Assembly: GCA_041389725.1 (NCBI GenBank) | Contig: JAWKRG010000010.1 | Coordinates: forward strand, 1-64,000 | Length of the DNA: 64,000 bases | Direction: 5' to 3' | From: Polyangiaceae bacterium | Lineage (GTDB): Bacteria; Myxococcota_A; Polyangia; Polyangiales; Polyangiaceae | The notes under the pieces: generated by a model | The model's database searches: none | What the model was told of the DNA's origin: nothing | What the model saw: only the letters and a program-made list of their open reading frames with translations | Program-made: the position numbers and the translations under genes | Part shown: piece by piece, positions 9,142 to 18,354 of the stretch | Position numbering within the stretch: position 1 is the first letter of the stretch | Layout: the number at the start of each line of letters is the position of its first letter

Positions 9142-10331
9142 CACTTTCCAGGCAGCGGCGCGTATCCCGGCAAGTCCGGTGGCGGTGCGGCCTCGTCGGG
9201 ATCCTTGGCCGGCGGCTTGTCCCCGGAGGGTTTCTGCGGCCCAGGGTCCTTGGGTGCAGTGCCTTCGGGCTTGTCGGGGTCTTCGCCCTGCACCGGCACC
9301 GGCGTCGTGCCGCTAGCAAAGCGCGGGACGCGCGAGGAGTCGCAGCCCGGACCAAAGCCCGTGGCGTCGAAGTCCACGTTTGCGCTGGCGCTCTGCTCGC
9401 TGCCCTCGAGGGTGGTTCGCTTCACGTCGATGGTCAGGCGTCGCGCACCCGCTCGCGCTGGGGAACAGTAGGAGAGGAGGTAGTATTGCTGCTCCAGCGC
9501 GTTGACCCGGCGCGCCGCCTCGTCGAGCCCGATCCCGGCCATCTGCACACTCGGCGCACGGTGCAGACCGTCCTTCGCGAGGTCACCCAGATCGGCATCC
9601 TGCTCCTCGTTCGCGACGATCACGGTCAGCACGTGATGGGGCGAGTTGCGGATCTTCTCTTCCACTTCCTCGCGCGTGACTCGTGCGGCCAGATCGGGGC
9701 CAGCGGCGAAGATGACGAGCGTGCCGATGCGGATGGGCTTCTTGGCGGACAGCAGGCGCGCGTCCAGTTGCTTGATCGCGTGCATCGCCGCGCCGTGAAG
9801 ATTGCGTGAGGGGTCCTGAGGAGTCTGAGCCTCCAGCGCCTGAACTTGCTCTACCTTCTCCCCGTCGCCCTGGGGATACTCCGCGACGAAGATCGGCTCT
9901 GCGCGACCGTCGAAGGCGAAGAGGGTCACGGCCTGCTGCTTTTTGACGGATTCCACGAAACCAGCGACGCCGCGGGCGAGCTGTCGACGCGCGCCCGCGT
10001 CCTTGGCAGTGGAGATGTCGACGAGGAGCAGTACGCGATGTTCGGCTACGGCTCGTCGATCGAGCAGGGTGAGATTGGTGTCGCCGCTGCCCAGGGGCTG
10101 GCCATTTTCCGACAGGTGAAAGTTGTCCGCGGCCAGGTCCGTCACGGGGTCCTTGCCGTCGCGCACCGAGAGATACACCGCGACGTTGGCGGGGCGCTCC
10201 GCCGTGTGGGCGATCGCATCGGCGTGCAGGCCGCCGAACAGCATGCAACCCCCGAGTCCAAGGCTCGTGACGAGCATCGTGATCGCCAAGGTGAGCCAGC
10301 GCAGGGGGACGGTCGAAGATTGGCTAGTCAT
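9141..10331 (-). CDS. vWA-domain lipoprotein
   Basis: Started at the ATG at 10331, giving 396 residues with a lipoprotein signal (LGLGGCMLFGG). The frame is open far upstream, but that part overlaps the Nudix gene and is rejected. A von Willebrand A-like domain covers residues about 85-270: HRVLLLVDISTAKDAG, where the usual DxSxS metal site reads DISTA; then VTLFAFDGRAE and IGTLVIFAAGPDLA. The altered last Ser of the MIDAS leaves metal binding uncertain. The last 70 residues are a Pro/Lys/Asp-rich tail. It is coupled to the 119-residue protein downstream. Confidence 0.7.
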   Translation of the reverse strand: MTSQSSTVPLRWLTLAITMLVTSLGLGGCMLFGGLHADAIAHTAERPANVAVYLSVRDGKDPVTDLAADNFHLSENGQPLGSGDTNLTLLDRRAVAEHRVLLLVDISTAKDAGARRQLARGVAGFVESVKKQQAVTLFAFDGRAEPIFVAEYPQGDGEKVEQVQALEAQTPQDPSRNLHGAAMHAIKQLDARLLSAKKPIRIGTLVIFAAGPDLAARVTREEVEEKIRNSPHHVLTVIVANEEQDADLGDLAKDGLHRAPSVQMAGIGLDEAARRVNALEQQYYLLSYCSPARAGARRLTIDVKRTTLEGSEQSASANVDFDATGFGPGCDSSRVPRFASGTTPVPVQGEDPDKPEGTAPKDPGPQKPSGDKPPAKDPDEAAPPPDLPGYAPLPGK

Positions 10332-10420
10332 GGGCAGTGCGTGGTGAGAGACGGAACATCTTCCACCTGACGCCTCGCCGCCGACAAGGAGTTTCCTCGG
10401 CGGCCTGCAATGCGCCTCGT

Positions 10421-10927
10421 TCACTCCCAGCGTCGCCGCCCGGCCAGACCGTCCGCCAGCATTTCGCTCATGCCGTGGGCAAGTACGGACGGCAATGCAT
10501 CGGGCGCGAAGCACTTGACCTCGGCAATCTCCGCCGGGTTCATCGGCTCGCGATTGGGCTCCAGCACGGTGGCTTCGACGACGATCGTGACCGCATGAAA
10601 GCGTCGGTCCCGCACGGGGTCCGAGTAGACGCCAACGACGTCTCCGAGGGAAACGGTCTCCGCGCCCGCTTCCTCGAGCAGCTCGCGGCGACATGCATCT
10701 CTCAAGGTCTCGTTCCACTCCAGGGTGCCTCCTGGTAGCGCCCACTGCCCGGTGTCGGTGCGACGGATCAACACCACATCGCCACCCGTCGTGCGAGCCA
10801 CTGCCGCGATTCCAACCACGGGCCGGCGCAAGATGTGGCGCGCCACCTCCTTCATCAACGGGAACAATCCTGCGGGCAAAGCCATGGCCTTTGGACCGTA
10901 CTCGTGCCCTAGGATGGCCGCCACCAT
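10421..10927 (-). CDS. Nudix hydrolase
   Basis: A 168-residue protein with a full Nudix box: GGTLEWNETLRDACRRELLE followed by EAG. This carries the REx2EE glutamates that bind Mg2+. It hydrolyses a nucleoside diphosphate linked to another group; the substrate is not evident. The start is set at ATG 10927 because the longer frame would run into the divergent L,D-transpeptidase gene; ATG 10885 is also possible. It lies 89 bp upstream of the vWA lipoprotein on the same strand. Confidence 0.8.
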   Translation of the reverse strand: MVAAILGHEYGPKAMALPAGLFPLMKEVARHILRRPVVGIAAVARTTGGDVVLIRRTDTGQWALPGGTLEWNETLRDACRRELLEEAGAETVSLGDVVGVYSDPVRDRRFHAVTIVVEATVLEPNREPMNPAEIAEVKCFAPDALPSVLAHGMSEMLADGLAGRRRWE

Positions 10928-10997
10928 GGAGCTGGCTCTGCCGGCGGTTGCGTGAGGGGCTTTCCCACGGCGCGACCTGTGGTAGCCCTCGCCAGCC

Positions 10998-12542
10998 ATG
11001 CGCACGTCGTGGATCCTGGTGACCGCCGCCTTGGCCGTGGCGGGTTGCGTCGAGCGCCAAGATCCGCCCGGAGCCGCCGCTAGTGCCTCGGCCAACGCGA
11101 CGATTCGTGCCGAAGGGGCGAGCGCGTCGTCTTCCTCACACCCTGAGCGCACCGCCAAGGGGGAGACCCTGGCCAAGGACGTGCTCGGAACCGAGCGTGA
11201 CAACCTGCCCTTCGAACCCGACGGCACCAAGTTGGCCAGCATTGCGTGGCGAACCTGGGTGTACACCGACACCGGGCCTCAGCGTACACGCTACGGTTAC
11301 CTGCGAGCGGGATCGGTGGTCGATGCACGCGGTCCAGCCATCGCGAACGATGGCTGCGCTGGTGGCTGGTATCGCATCAATCCGCGTGGGTTCGTTTGCA
11401 TTGGCAAGGGCGCCACGCTGGATCTGAAAGATCCAGTGGTCGTCGCCAACGCGGTGCGTCCGGTGCGGGGACAAGGCTTGCCCTATCTCTACGCCCTAGC
11501 CAGCGAGGTCGCTCCCCTGCGCTACTTCCGTCTCGTCAGCAAAGAAGAGATGGAGAAGGTGGAGGGAGAAGGCGTGGTTTCGCGCGTCGTCGGCTGGAAA
11601 GAACGCCTGAAGGCCAAGGGTGGCCTGGACTTCCTTGGCGTCGGTGACGTGCCCGAGTTCCTGTCCACCAAGGAGAAGGTGCCGAAGGCCTACGGCGTCC
11701 CGCAGCATCTGCACTTCGCCGTGCACGCGGGGCGCGCTGCTCCGGACAGCGGTTTTGCCATCATGAGCGTGTTCGAGCACGAAGGGCGGCTGTTCGGCTT
11801 GACCACGGAACTCGACATCATCGCGCTCGATCGCACGCGCGTGGTGCGGCCTTCGACCTTCCACGGCGCCGAGCTGGGCGAAGGGGAGACCCTGCCCGTC
11901 GCATTCTTGGATTCGCATTACTCCCAGCGCTTCAAGCAAAATGACGCTGGGCAGCTGTCGGTTTCGGAGAACTTGAGCCATCGCCAAGCGCTGAAGCTCA
12001 CGGGCAAGAAGCGTCTCGGCTTCTACGAACTACGCGACGGGGACTTCGTGCCGCAGGAGGGCCTGCGCATCGTGGAACCCCGCGAGAGCTATCCAAGTTT
12101 CGCGGTGGGCACGCGCAAGTGGATCGACATCTCGATCCGCGAGCAGACGCTGGTGGCCTACGTCGGCAAGAAACCCGTGTACGCGACCCTGGTCAGCACC
12201 GGGCGCGGTGGCATGGGTGACCCCGAGAAGGTTCATGCGACGGCGCGCGGCACTTTCATGATCCACAGCAAGCATGTCTCCGCCACCATGGACGGCAGCG
12301 AAGACAAGAGCGACTCCTACAACCTCCTCGATGTGCCCTTCGTGCAGTACTTCCACAAGGGCTACGCCTTGCACGGCACCTACTGGCACGACGAGTTCGG
12401 CAAAGTGCGCAGTCACGGCTGCGTCAATCTCTCCCCCATCGACGCAGCTTGGCTCTTCGAATGGACGGACCCCATCGTGCCCGTCGGTTGGCACTCGGTA
12501 CTCAATAAGGATCGAGGCACGGTCGTCTTCATCCACGGCTAA
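10998..12542 (+). CDS. L,D-transpeptidase (YkuD) lipoprotein
   Basis: 514 residues with a lipobox (ALAVAGC), then an SH3-like N-terminal half (TWVYTDTG..., RINPRGFVCIGKG), and a YkuD domain from about residue 370 (WIDISIREQTLVAYVGKKPVY). The catalytic motif is complete: YALHGTYWH followed by RSHGCVNLSP, giving His-Ser-His-Gly-Cys. Enzymes of this family make 3-3 cross-links in peptidoglycan or attach envelope proteins to it, in the periplasm. A paralogue of the same architecture lies at 28723-30195. It is divergent from the Nudix gene. Confidence 0.85.
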   Translation: MRTSWILVTAALAVAGCVERQDPPGAAASASANATIRAEGASASSSSHPERTAKGETLAKDVLGTERDNLPFEPDGTKLASIAWRTWVYTDTGPQRTRYGYLRAGSVVDARGPAIANDGCAGGWYRINPRGFVCIGKGATLDLKDPVVVANAVRPVRGQGLPYLYALASEVAPLRYFRLVSKEEMEKVEGEGVVSRVVGWKERLKAKGGLDFLGVGDVPEFLSTKEKVPKAYGVPQHLHFAVHAGRAAPDSGFAIMSVFEHEGRLFGLTTELDIIALDRTRVVRPSTFHGAELGEGETLPVAFLDSHYSQRFKQNDAGQLSVSENLSHRQALKLTGKKRLGFYELRDGDFVPQEGLRIVEPRESYPSFAVGTRKWIDISIREQTLVAYVGKKPVYATLVSTGRGGMGDPEKVHATARGTFMIHSKHVSATMDGSEDKSDSYNLLDVPFVQYFHKGYALHGTYWHDEFGKVRSHGCVNLSPIDAAWLFEWTDPIVPVGWHSVLNKDRGTVVFIHG

Positions 12543-12729
12543 CGACCTGACGCGTGATCGCGACGAGGGAGGACGTCGCAAGATCTCGGCCATCTGCTGG
12601 GTCGCCCTGCGCTTCCGGTGCTCACGTACTGAGGTACGCTCCGCTCCGGTTCTCGGTCGACCGGCGCATCTGACTCGAGCTTTTTGCGACGGGCGGCAGC
12701 AATGCAATCGCGAAAGAGAAAGGCGAGGA

Positions 12730-14451
12730 TCAGGGGAGGAGGTCTTCGCGGTCGACGAGGAGCTCGAACTCGCCGGGCGCTTGGCCTTCGAGGGCGACGG
12801 CGGCGCGGACGCGGGCGCCCTCCTGGGCCTCGAGACTGCCCGTCAGGTTCCAGGTCGCTTCGCTGACGATCTGCGGCGGTTCGGCCGTGGGCTCGCTGAT
12901 GTTGACGGGGCCGGCGAGCCCTCGCAGCTTCACCCCGATCTTGTCTCGGGCGGCATTGCCGGCGTTGAAGATGCATGCCTGCACCTGCCGCGTGTTGCCC
13001 GAGCCAGAGACGGAGAATTCACAGGCGCGGAGATCCGCAAGCGCGCGAATGATGCGATCCAGGAACGGACCTTCCTCGTCGCGCAGCGCTTCTTTCAGCT
13101 TCAGGGCGGCCTCGCGTGCCTTGGGGTCGCCCAAGTAGGCGAGCATCATGGCGCCATGTAGGCGCACCGGACGATGGTTGGCGTCGAGCAGCGCCGTCAG
13201 TTTGTTCAGTGGGGCGGCGCCATCCCCTCCGGGCCCGATGTCACCGCTCTGGGGCGCTTCGATACGCACGTCCGTGCCGCGTGCCTCGACGTTCCACTTG
13301 ATGGCCTGTCCCGGGGTGAGGGGCCCTTCGAAATACACCGCACGATGCGCCACCGCATCGAGCTCCGTTGACCCCGGAGCGATCGGTTGGGTGAAAGCGA
13401 TGCGCATGCTCAACTCGCGAAGGTCTTGGTCTCCGTCGTTGATGGCGGCGACCTCGATGCTCATGCGTTTCTGGCTCGGTCCCGAGGTGTTCTTTCGGTC
13501 GAAGACCAGGAAGGACAACTGCGGAATCGGTTTCGACCACAACACCGAGTCGGCGCGTGCACAGCTGCAGCGCCCGCCGCGGCTCATCGCCGAATCCCCC
13601 GCCGCTGGCGTGGGCGGCGGCGTTTCGGCCTTTGGAGCGGCCTTTGGCGTCTGCGTGGGCGCCGCGGCGGCAGGGGCCTGCACCTCGAGCATGGGTTCGG
13701 GGGCGCGTTGCGGGTCGGCCGGCACCGAAGCGACTCGCGACTCACTCGGGAAAAGCAGGGTCTTCCCCGTCAGGGCAAGCCCCAGCAGGCCCGCGGTCAA
13801 GGCGATTGCCAACGCTGCCGTCGTGCGGGGCATGAACCCGGCAAGATCGGGCAGAGGGGAGGGTTTGGGTTTGGGCTCCGGCGCTTGGGGCAAACGCACC
13901 AGAGCTGGCAGAAAGTGACTGAGCTCCGCCACGAACGCTTCTCGGGTCGGACGCTCTTCTAGTCCTCGCAGCAAGACGCGACGCTCGGACAGGAAGCCCA
14001 GCACCAAGATCACCGCCGCGGCCGTCGCGCCCACCAGGGTGGCCAGGCCGGCGCCGAGCCGTGGCGCGATGCGTGGCAACGTCAGCGCGCTCACCAGCGT
14101 GGTGACGATGGCCGCCGCCCCGACCGCGAGCCACAGCATCGTGCGTTCCCGGCTTGCAGGCAGCGGAGCGTGATCGCCACTGGAAAAGTGAGTGAGACAG
14201 AGACGATCGTGAGGCGTGAGCTCGCGATCGACGGCCAGAAAGACCTGGTCACCCTCGCTCCGGGCGGACTGCACTGAAGACCAGGGGACCAGCACGCGGG
14301 TCCCCTGGGTCAGGGCGCCCGGTGCGTAGCCCTCGCTGAAGGTGCCGACGCCGAGATACACGATCACCAACCCTTGTGGCGTGCACTGGAGCTCGACGGA
14401 CCCGATGGCATTGCTGCGCTCGGTCCCCACGGCGACGGCCCGGACTCGCAT
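12730..14451 (-). CDS. large membrane protein of unknown function
   Basis: 573 residues with no family I recognise. An N-terminal soluble part of about 100 residues looks like a PH-like domain (VELQCTPQGLVIVYLGVG). It is followed by two membrane helices (about 105-155), a third near 210-230, a Pro/Ala/Lys linker, and a C-terminal 280-residue region. That region contains two or three beta-sandwich-like segments (MSIEVAAINDGDQDLRELSMRIAF; SEATWNLTGSLEAQEGARVRAAV) separated by a HEAT-like helical stretch (RLHGAMMLAYLGDPKAREAA). The start is the ATG at 14451, divergent from the hemerythrin-like gene. Confidence 0.6.
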   Translation of the reverse strand: MRVRAVAVGTERSNAIGSVELQCTPQGLVIVYLGVGTFSEGYAPGALTQGTRVLVPWSSVQSARSEGDQVFLAVDRELTPHDRLCLTHFSSGDHAPLPASRERTMLWLAVGAAAIVTTLVSALTLPRIAPRLGAGLATLVGATAAAVILVLGFLSERRVLLRGLEERPTREAFVAELSHFLPALVRLPQAPEPKPKPSPLPDLAGFMPRTTAALAIALTAGLLGLALTGKTLLFPSESRVASVPADPQRAPEPMLEVQAPAAAAPTQTPKAAPKAETPPPTPAAGDSAMSRGGRCSCARADSVLWSKPIPQLSFLVFDRKNTSGPSQKRMSIEVAAINDGDQDLRELSMRIAFTQPIAPGSTELDAVAHRAVYFEGPLTPGQAIKWNVEARGTDVRIEAPQSGDIGPGGDGAAPLNKLTALLDANHRPVRLHGAMMLAYLGDPKAREAALKLKEALRDEEGPFLDRIIRALADLRACEFSVSGSGNTRQVQACIFNAGNAARDKIGVKLRGLAGPVNISEPTAEPPQIVSEATWNLTGSLEAQEGARVRAAVALEGQAPGEFELLVDREDLLP

Positions 14452-14590
14452 TGGAAGCGTCGCGCAGCATAGCGGGCCCCGGGCCGCGAGGCGAGATGCT
14501 CGAAATCAATGGGAAAATTCGGCGTGAGTCGGGGGAACGCCCCTTCGCTAGCTTGTTGACCGTCGTCGCGGAATGTAGGACTTTTGTCCG

Positions 14591-14983
14591 ATGTTCGAGT
14601 CTCCATCCGCAGGTAAGGCCCTCGCAGAGGTAGCCCACCAGCATGCGCGGCTCGCACAGCACATCAAGGCAGTCCGCCACACTCTGGAGCAAGGGGGCGC
14701 CTGGGAAGGCTTGGCCCAGGAGCTCGACAGTGTGATCGAGGTCCTAGCGGACCATTTTGCCGACGAACAGGCGCTGATGAAAGAACGCGCCTATCCCGCC
14801 ATGCCAGAACATGTTGCTCAACATGCGGCGATCTTGGGTCGGGTTCGCTCGCTCCGGGAGGAATGCGAGAACAAGCGCACCGAGCTGGCCCCCGTGTTGC
14901 TGGATTTCTTGCAGCAATCCCTGGAGCGGCACGAGAACACGGTGGATCGAGCCTTCGAGCAGTTCATCGCCGAGATGGGCTAG
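14591..14983 (+). CDS. hemerythrin-like protein
   Basis: 130 residues, all helical, with a near-complete diiron ligand set: His18/24, His55 and Glu59 (HFADEQ), His74 and His78 (HVAQH), His114 and Asp119 (HENTVD). Bacteriohemerythrins bind O2 reversibly at a carboxylate- and oxo-bridged diiron centre and serve oxygen delivery or sensing. There is no fused domain. The next gene starts 3 bp after its stop, so they form an operon. Confidence 0.75.
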   Translation: MFESPSAGKALAEVAHQHARLAQHIKAVRHTLEQGGAWEGLAQELDSVIEVLADHFADEQALMKERAYPAMPEHVAQHAAILGRVRSLREECENKRTELAPVLLDFLQQSLERHENTVDRAFEQFIAEMG

Positions 14984-14986
14984 GTC

Positions 14987-15613
14987 ATGTCTTCGCGTCG
15001 CAAGCTACAGCGCAAGGCGCGAGAGTCGCGTCGCGAGAGCAAGGATGGCCGCGCCAAGAGCTCGAGCGAGCGGTTCAAGCAACCAGGGTCCGAGAAACTG
15101 TGGATTGCGCTGCTCGGTTGGCCGGACAGCCGGGTGGTGCGCATGTGGCTCTTGGACGCCGTGCACGACGCCCTGCTGGGCGATGGAACGGGGCAAGACG
15201 TACAACGCACCTTCGCGGCGCGCCGGCCAGATCTGGCTCCAGAGCTCTCGCCGGAGGAGCTCGACAAGTGTCTGGAACTGTGGCGGGACGCGGGCAGTGA
15301 GGGAGCCCTGCATTTTCACTACCTCGCCGCGCTGATGGAGCGCCTGGGCCTAGGCGACACGCCAGCGGAGAGCCTTGGGGCGGACTACCGCATTTGGATC
15401 AGCCTGGCGCAGGCATCACCGGCCCACAAAGCCTTGCTCGCTTCCCTGGCGCAAGCCGAACGTGCTGCTACCTTGCTCTTCGAGACCACTCAGAGCGAAC
15501 CGGTGGGTGCCAGCGCGGTGCTGCTGCGCAGTCTGTGGGCGAGCCTGGCCTACGGCAACACCCACGCCCTAGGCAACGTCCGCCACGCCGCTGCAGCGCT
15601 CACCAAAGAGTGA
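14987..15613 (+). CDS. hypothetical protein co-transcribed with hemerythrin-like gene
   Basis: 208 residues, with a very basic first 35 (RRKLQRKARESRRESKDGR) and then a helical, Leu/Ala-rich body (LWIALLGWPDSRVVRMWLLD; LAQASPAHKALLASLAQAE). I recognise no domain. It starts 3 bp after the hemerythrin-like stop. It ends 7 bp from the stop of the convergent radical SAM gene. The basic N-terminus suggests nucleic-acid or membrane contact, which is inference only. Confidence 0.6.
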   Translation: MSSRRKLQRKARESRRESKDGRAKSSSERFKQPGSEKLWIALLGWPDSRVVRMWLLDAVHDALLGDGTGQDVQRTFAARRPDLAPELSPEELDKCLELWRDAGSEGALHFHYLAALMERLGLGDTPAESLGADYRIWISLAQASPAHKALLASLAQAERAATLLFETTQSEPVGASAVLLRSLWASLAYGNTHALGNVRHAAAALTKE

Positions 15614-15620
15614 ACTGCGC

Positions 15621-17423
15621 CTACTGCAGTACCGGTAGGCGACCTTTGGGCGTTTCGTCCGCTTTGCGAGCGAGTGGTTCAGGCCAGTTGCGCCAATCGT
15701 CTGGCAAGGGGCCGGGCAGCGCAGGCTGTTGATTTCGCTCGAATAGGCGAAAGCCGTGGTCGCTATCGAGCACGAGGGGCGTACCGCGTTCAGGACCACG
15801 CTCGGAAAACCAACGGCGGGTGCGCTGCACGTTCTCGATCAGGACGGCGTGCTGTGGGTCGGACTTGGCAGCCTGCAGGAACGCCGCCTTCATGGCTTCC
15901 AAATCCCCACGTGCATGGGCAATGCAGGCCAGTAGATTGTGAACGAGTCCTGGTGTCGGGTGCTCCAGTTCCAGGGCGCGCTCGGCATGCTGGCGTGCTC
16001 GAGTCAGTTCTCCAGCGGCGAAGCACGCCTGCGCCAGGTCCAACCAGGCCGGGGCGTGATCGCCTAGTTCGCGCAGGATCGCTTCGCAGTCGCTGACGCT
16101 TGGCCGGTACAGTTCGCGCACGCCCCGATGCTCGGCGAACCACTCGTTCATCTCGCGCGTGAGCTCGGGGCCGGCGTCGAAGGGGATCTTGAGCTCCTGG
16201 AAATTCCCACGGAAGTAGTCGTCTCGGCTCACGCTGCGAGCGCGTTCGGCGTCGACGAAGTCCGTGGTTCCCGGGTAGATGCTCAAGCAAGAGAAGATGT
16301 AGCTGTGGGGCGCCGCTCGATCCAAGAACTGCAGTGTCTCTTGGAACGAGTCGTGGGTTTCCCCCCGATTGCCCAGCATCATGTAGAAGCGCACCTTCAC
16401 CCCGAACTTCTTGGCCATGCGCGTGGCCTCGACGATTTCTTCCACGGTGATCTTCTTGGCGATCGCGTCGAGGATGCGTTGGGAACCGCTTTCCACGCCC
16501 AGGGACAGCCGCTCACAGCCCGCCAGACGCATCTCGCGTAGCAGCTCTTCGCTCAGTACGTCCACGCGCGTGTCGCAGCTCCACAAGAATCGCAGCTTGC
16601 GCTCGCGCATCCCGCGACATAGCTCAATCACGCGCTTCTTGTTGGTGGTGAAGGTGTCGTCCTTGATCTGAATCATCCGTACTGGCAGCCGCGACAGGGC
16701 CTGCTCCAGAGCGTCGAGGACGTAGCTCACGGAGTGCGCGCGAAAGCCTCGACCCCAGCTGGTCTCCGCGCCGCAGAAGGTGCATTGCCACGGGCAGCCG
16801 CGGGAAGTCATCACGATGTGGGTGTCGTACAGCTCGTGGGGACACGCCAGGTCATCCAAGTTGTCGATGTTGCGTTGCGGTGGGCCCGACGCCAGCTTGC
16901 CCTGAAGCCGTCCGTGGGTGCCTGGAATGCCCGTGAGATCGTCACCCCGCGCCACGCGGCGAAGGATCTCGGCAAAGGCAACCTCGCCTTCGCCTTCGAC
17001 CACCAGGTCGACACTGGCGTGATGTGCGAGCATCTCCGTCGCCAGGGGCGTGGCGTGAGGGCCGCCGACGACGATGACCGACTCGGGATGCCGTGCGCGT
17101 ACGAGGTCGGCGACGTAGCCGACGCCGCGTCGGTTCGCCGTCCAACACGAAAGGCCCACCACTTCCGCGTCGAGGGCGGAAACGACGGTTTCGACCTCCG
17201 GCCAGGGATAGGACGAAAGGTTGAGAACCTTCACGCGGTGTCCGTCACGCACAGCGCTCGCTCCGATCGTGAGCAAGCCGTAGGGGATCTGATGAAAGTC
17301 CGGATCCAGGTCCCCCTCTTGGTAGTCCGCTGGCGGTCCCTCTCGCCCATGCGTCGGTCCGCCTTCTGCGCGGATCTTCCAGGGAGGGGCGTAGAGCAGC
17401 AATACCTTCAGTGCGTCCGCCAC
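15621..17423 (-). CDS. B12-binding radical SAM protein with TPR-like C-terminus
   Basis: 600 residues from GTG 17423; the longer frame crosses the divergent lipoprotein and is rejected. Residues 1-170 form a cobalamin-binding Rossmann fold (VIVVGGPHATPLATEML). The radical SAM core follows, with Cys210, Cys214 and Cys217 (SRGCPWQCTFC) for the 4Fe-4S cluster. After residue about 470 comes a TPR-like helical tail (WLDLAQACFAAGELTRARQH). This class catalyses methylations or rearrangements. No substrate gene is adjacent. Confidence 0.85.
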   Translation of the reverse strand: MADALKVLLLYAPPWKIRAEGGPTHGREGPPADYQEGDLDPDFHQIPYGLLTIGASAVRDGHRVKVLNLSSYPWPEVETVVSALDAEVVGLSCWTANRRGVGYVADLVRARHPESVIVVGGPHATPLATEMLAHHASVDLVVEGEGEVAFAEILRRVARGDDLTGIPGTHGRLQGKLASGPPQRNIDNLDDLACPHELYDTHIVMTSRGCPWQCTFCGAETSWGRGFRAHSVSYVLDALEQALSRLPVRMIQIKDDTFTTNKKRVIELCRGMRERKLRFLWSCDTRVDVLSEELLREMRLAGCERLSLGVESGSQRILDAIAKKITVEEIVEATRMAKKFGVKVRFYMMLGNRGETHDSFQETLQFLDRAAPHSYIFSCLSIYPGTTDFVDAERARSVSRDDYFRGNFQELKIPFDAGPELTREMNEWFAEHRGVRELYRPSVSDCEAILRELGDHAPAWLDLAQACFAAGELTRARQHAERALELEHPTPGLVHNLLACIAHARGDLEAMKAAFLQAAKSDPQHAVLIENVQRTRRWFSERGPERGTPLVLDSDHGFRLFERNQQPALPGPLPDDWRNWPEPLARKADETPKGRLPVLQ

Positions 17424-17555
17424 TCGGCCAAGGTACCACGCCGGTCTCCAGGCCGATGATCGCGAGCTGCTGGGCCGCGGGCGCGGTGGGGACGGAGGCT
17501 CGAGGATGCGCAGGTTTGTTGGCCCTGGCCCCCCACCCGCGCTTGGTTCGTTGCG

Positions 17556-18320
17556 ATGCGCCGCCCTTTGCTCGCCCTCTGTCTGCTCGCGCTGGGCTGC
17601 CAGGGCTCCCCGGCGCCGACTCCGGGCATCGAGGCGCTGAAGCCCGCCGCGAGCGCTCCGGACACGCTGCCCTTGTCTCGCGAGGCGGAGCAGGCTCGCC
17701 TGGCCGTGCGCGCGCTGAGCGCGGTCGAGCTCGACGCCATTGATGCGCACGAACGCGCATGCGACGACGCCGCGCTCTCGGCGGCCGCCACGACGTCGGA
17801 CGCGCGGGTCGTCACCGTTCGCGTTGCCGATGCGCGTTACGACTCGAAGTCGCTGCTGCCCCTGAGCATCACCGAACCCTTGTCGCTGCCAAACTTGGCC
17901 GAATTGGACGGCGCCATCTCCGGGGTGAGTGGCCCCGAGGCAAGTGCACGCGCTCGCGAGATAGCCGAAGGCGTACGCACGCGTCGCTTCATTGCCGTAG
18001 CTCACATCACCCGGTTCGCGATGCCCCGCTGGATTTGGCGGCTGGGCCACAAGAAGCCCGAATGGGTGGCGGGTCACCTCGAGGCGTGGATTGCGATCCA
18101 CGACGCGCAGAGCGGCGAGCGCAGCTGCCAGACCCGAGTCTGGGTCGTGAACGACACCAAGGACGCTCCCCTGCGTCGGCGCCTGCGTGGTGACACGCGC
18201 GACCGCTTGGTCGACGCCTTGGCAGAAGCACTCGTCGCGGAGCTACCCAAGGCGATACGACGCCTCACCGGCGTGCTTTCTCTGCCCGAAAGCGGCAAGC
18301 TCGCGCTGTCGCAGCCCTGA
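17556..18320 (+). CDS. lipoprotein of unknown function
   Basis: 254 residues with a short, clear lipobox signal (RRPLLALCLLALGC) and no Gly-rich linker. The mature part is mixed alpha/beta with no family I know (RFIAVAHITRFAMPRWIWRLG; VAGHLEAWIAIHDAQSGERS). The latter segment looks like a periplasmic domain that processes several substrates, but I cannot name it. It is divergent from the radical SAM gene and convergent with the acyl-CoA dehydrogenase. Confidence 0.6.
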   Translation: MRRPLLALCLLALGCQGSPAPTPGIEALKPAASAPDTLPLSREAEQARLAVRALSAVELDAIDAHERACDDAALSAAATTSDARVVTVRVADARYDSKSLLPLSITEPLSLPNLAELDGAISGVSGPEASARAREIAEGVRTRRFIAVAHITRFAMPRWIWRLGHKKPEWVAGHLEAWIAIHDAQSGERSCQTRVWVVNDTKDAPLRRRLRGDTRDRLVDALAEALVAELPKAIRRLTGVLSLPESGKLALSQP

Positions 18321-18322
18321 AG

Positions 18323-18347
18323 AGCCGGCCGGACGGCGAGCCCGGCT
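18323..18347. terminator. possible bidirectional terminator hairpin
   Basis: AGCCGG at 18323 pairs with CCGGCT at 18342 in the 34-bp gap between two convergent genes. The stem is short and there is no clear U tract. Confidence 0.3.
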
Positions 18348-18354
18348 TCTGCAG

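Noticed and set aside
10332..11060. Long N-terminal extension of the vWA lipoprotein
   Set aside because: It overlaps the Nudix gene and the divergent L,D-transpeptidase and has no signal; the ATG at 10331 with a lipobox is far better.
17424..18101. N-terminal extension of the radical SAM protein
   Set aside because: It overlaps a divergent lipoprotein gene and has low-complexity Arg/Pro-rich sequence.
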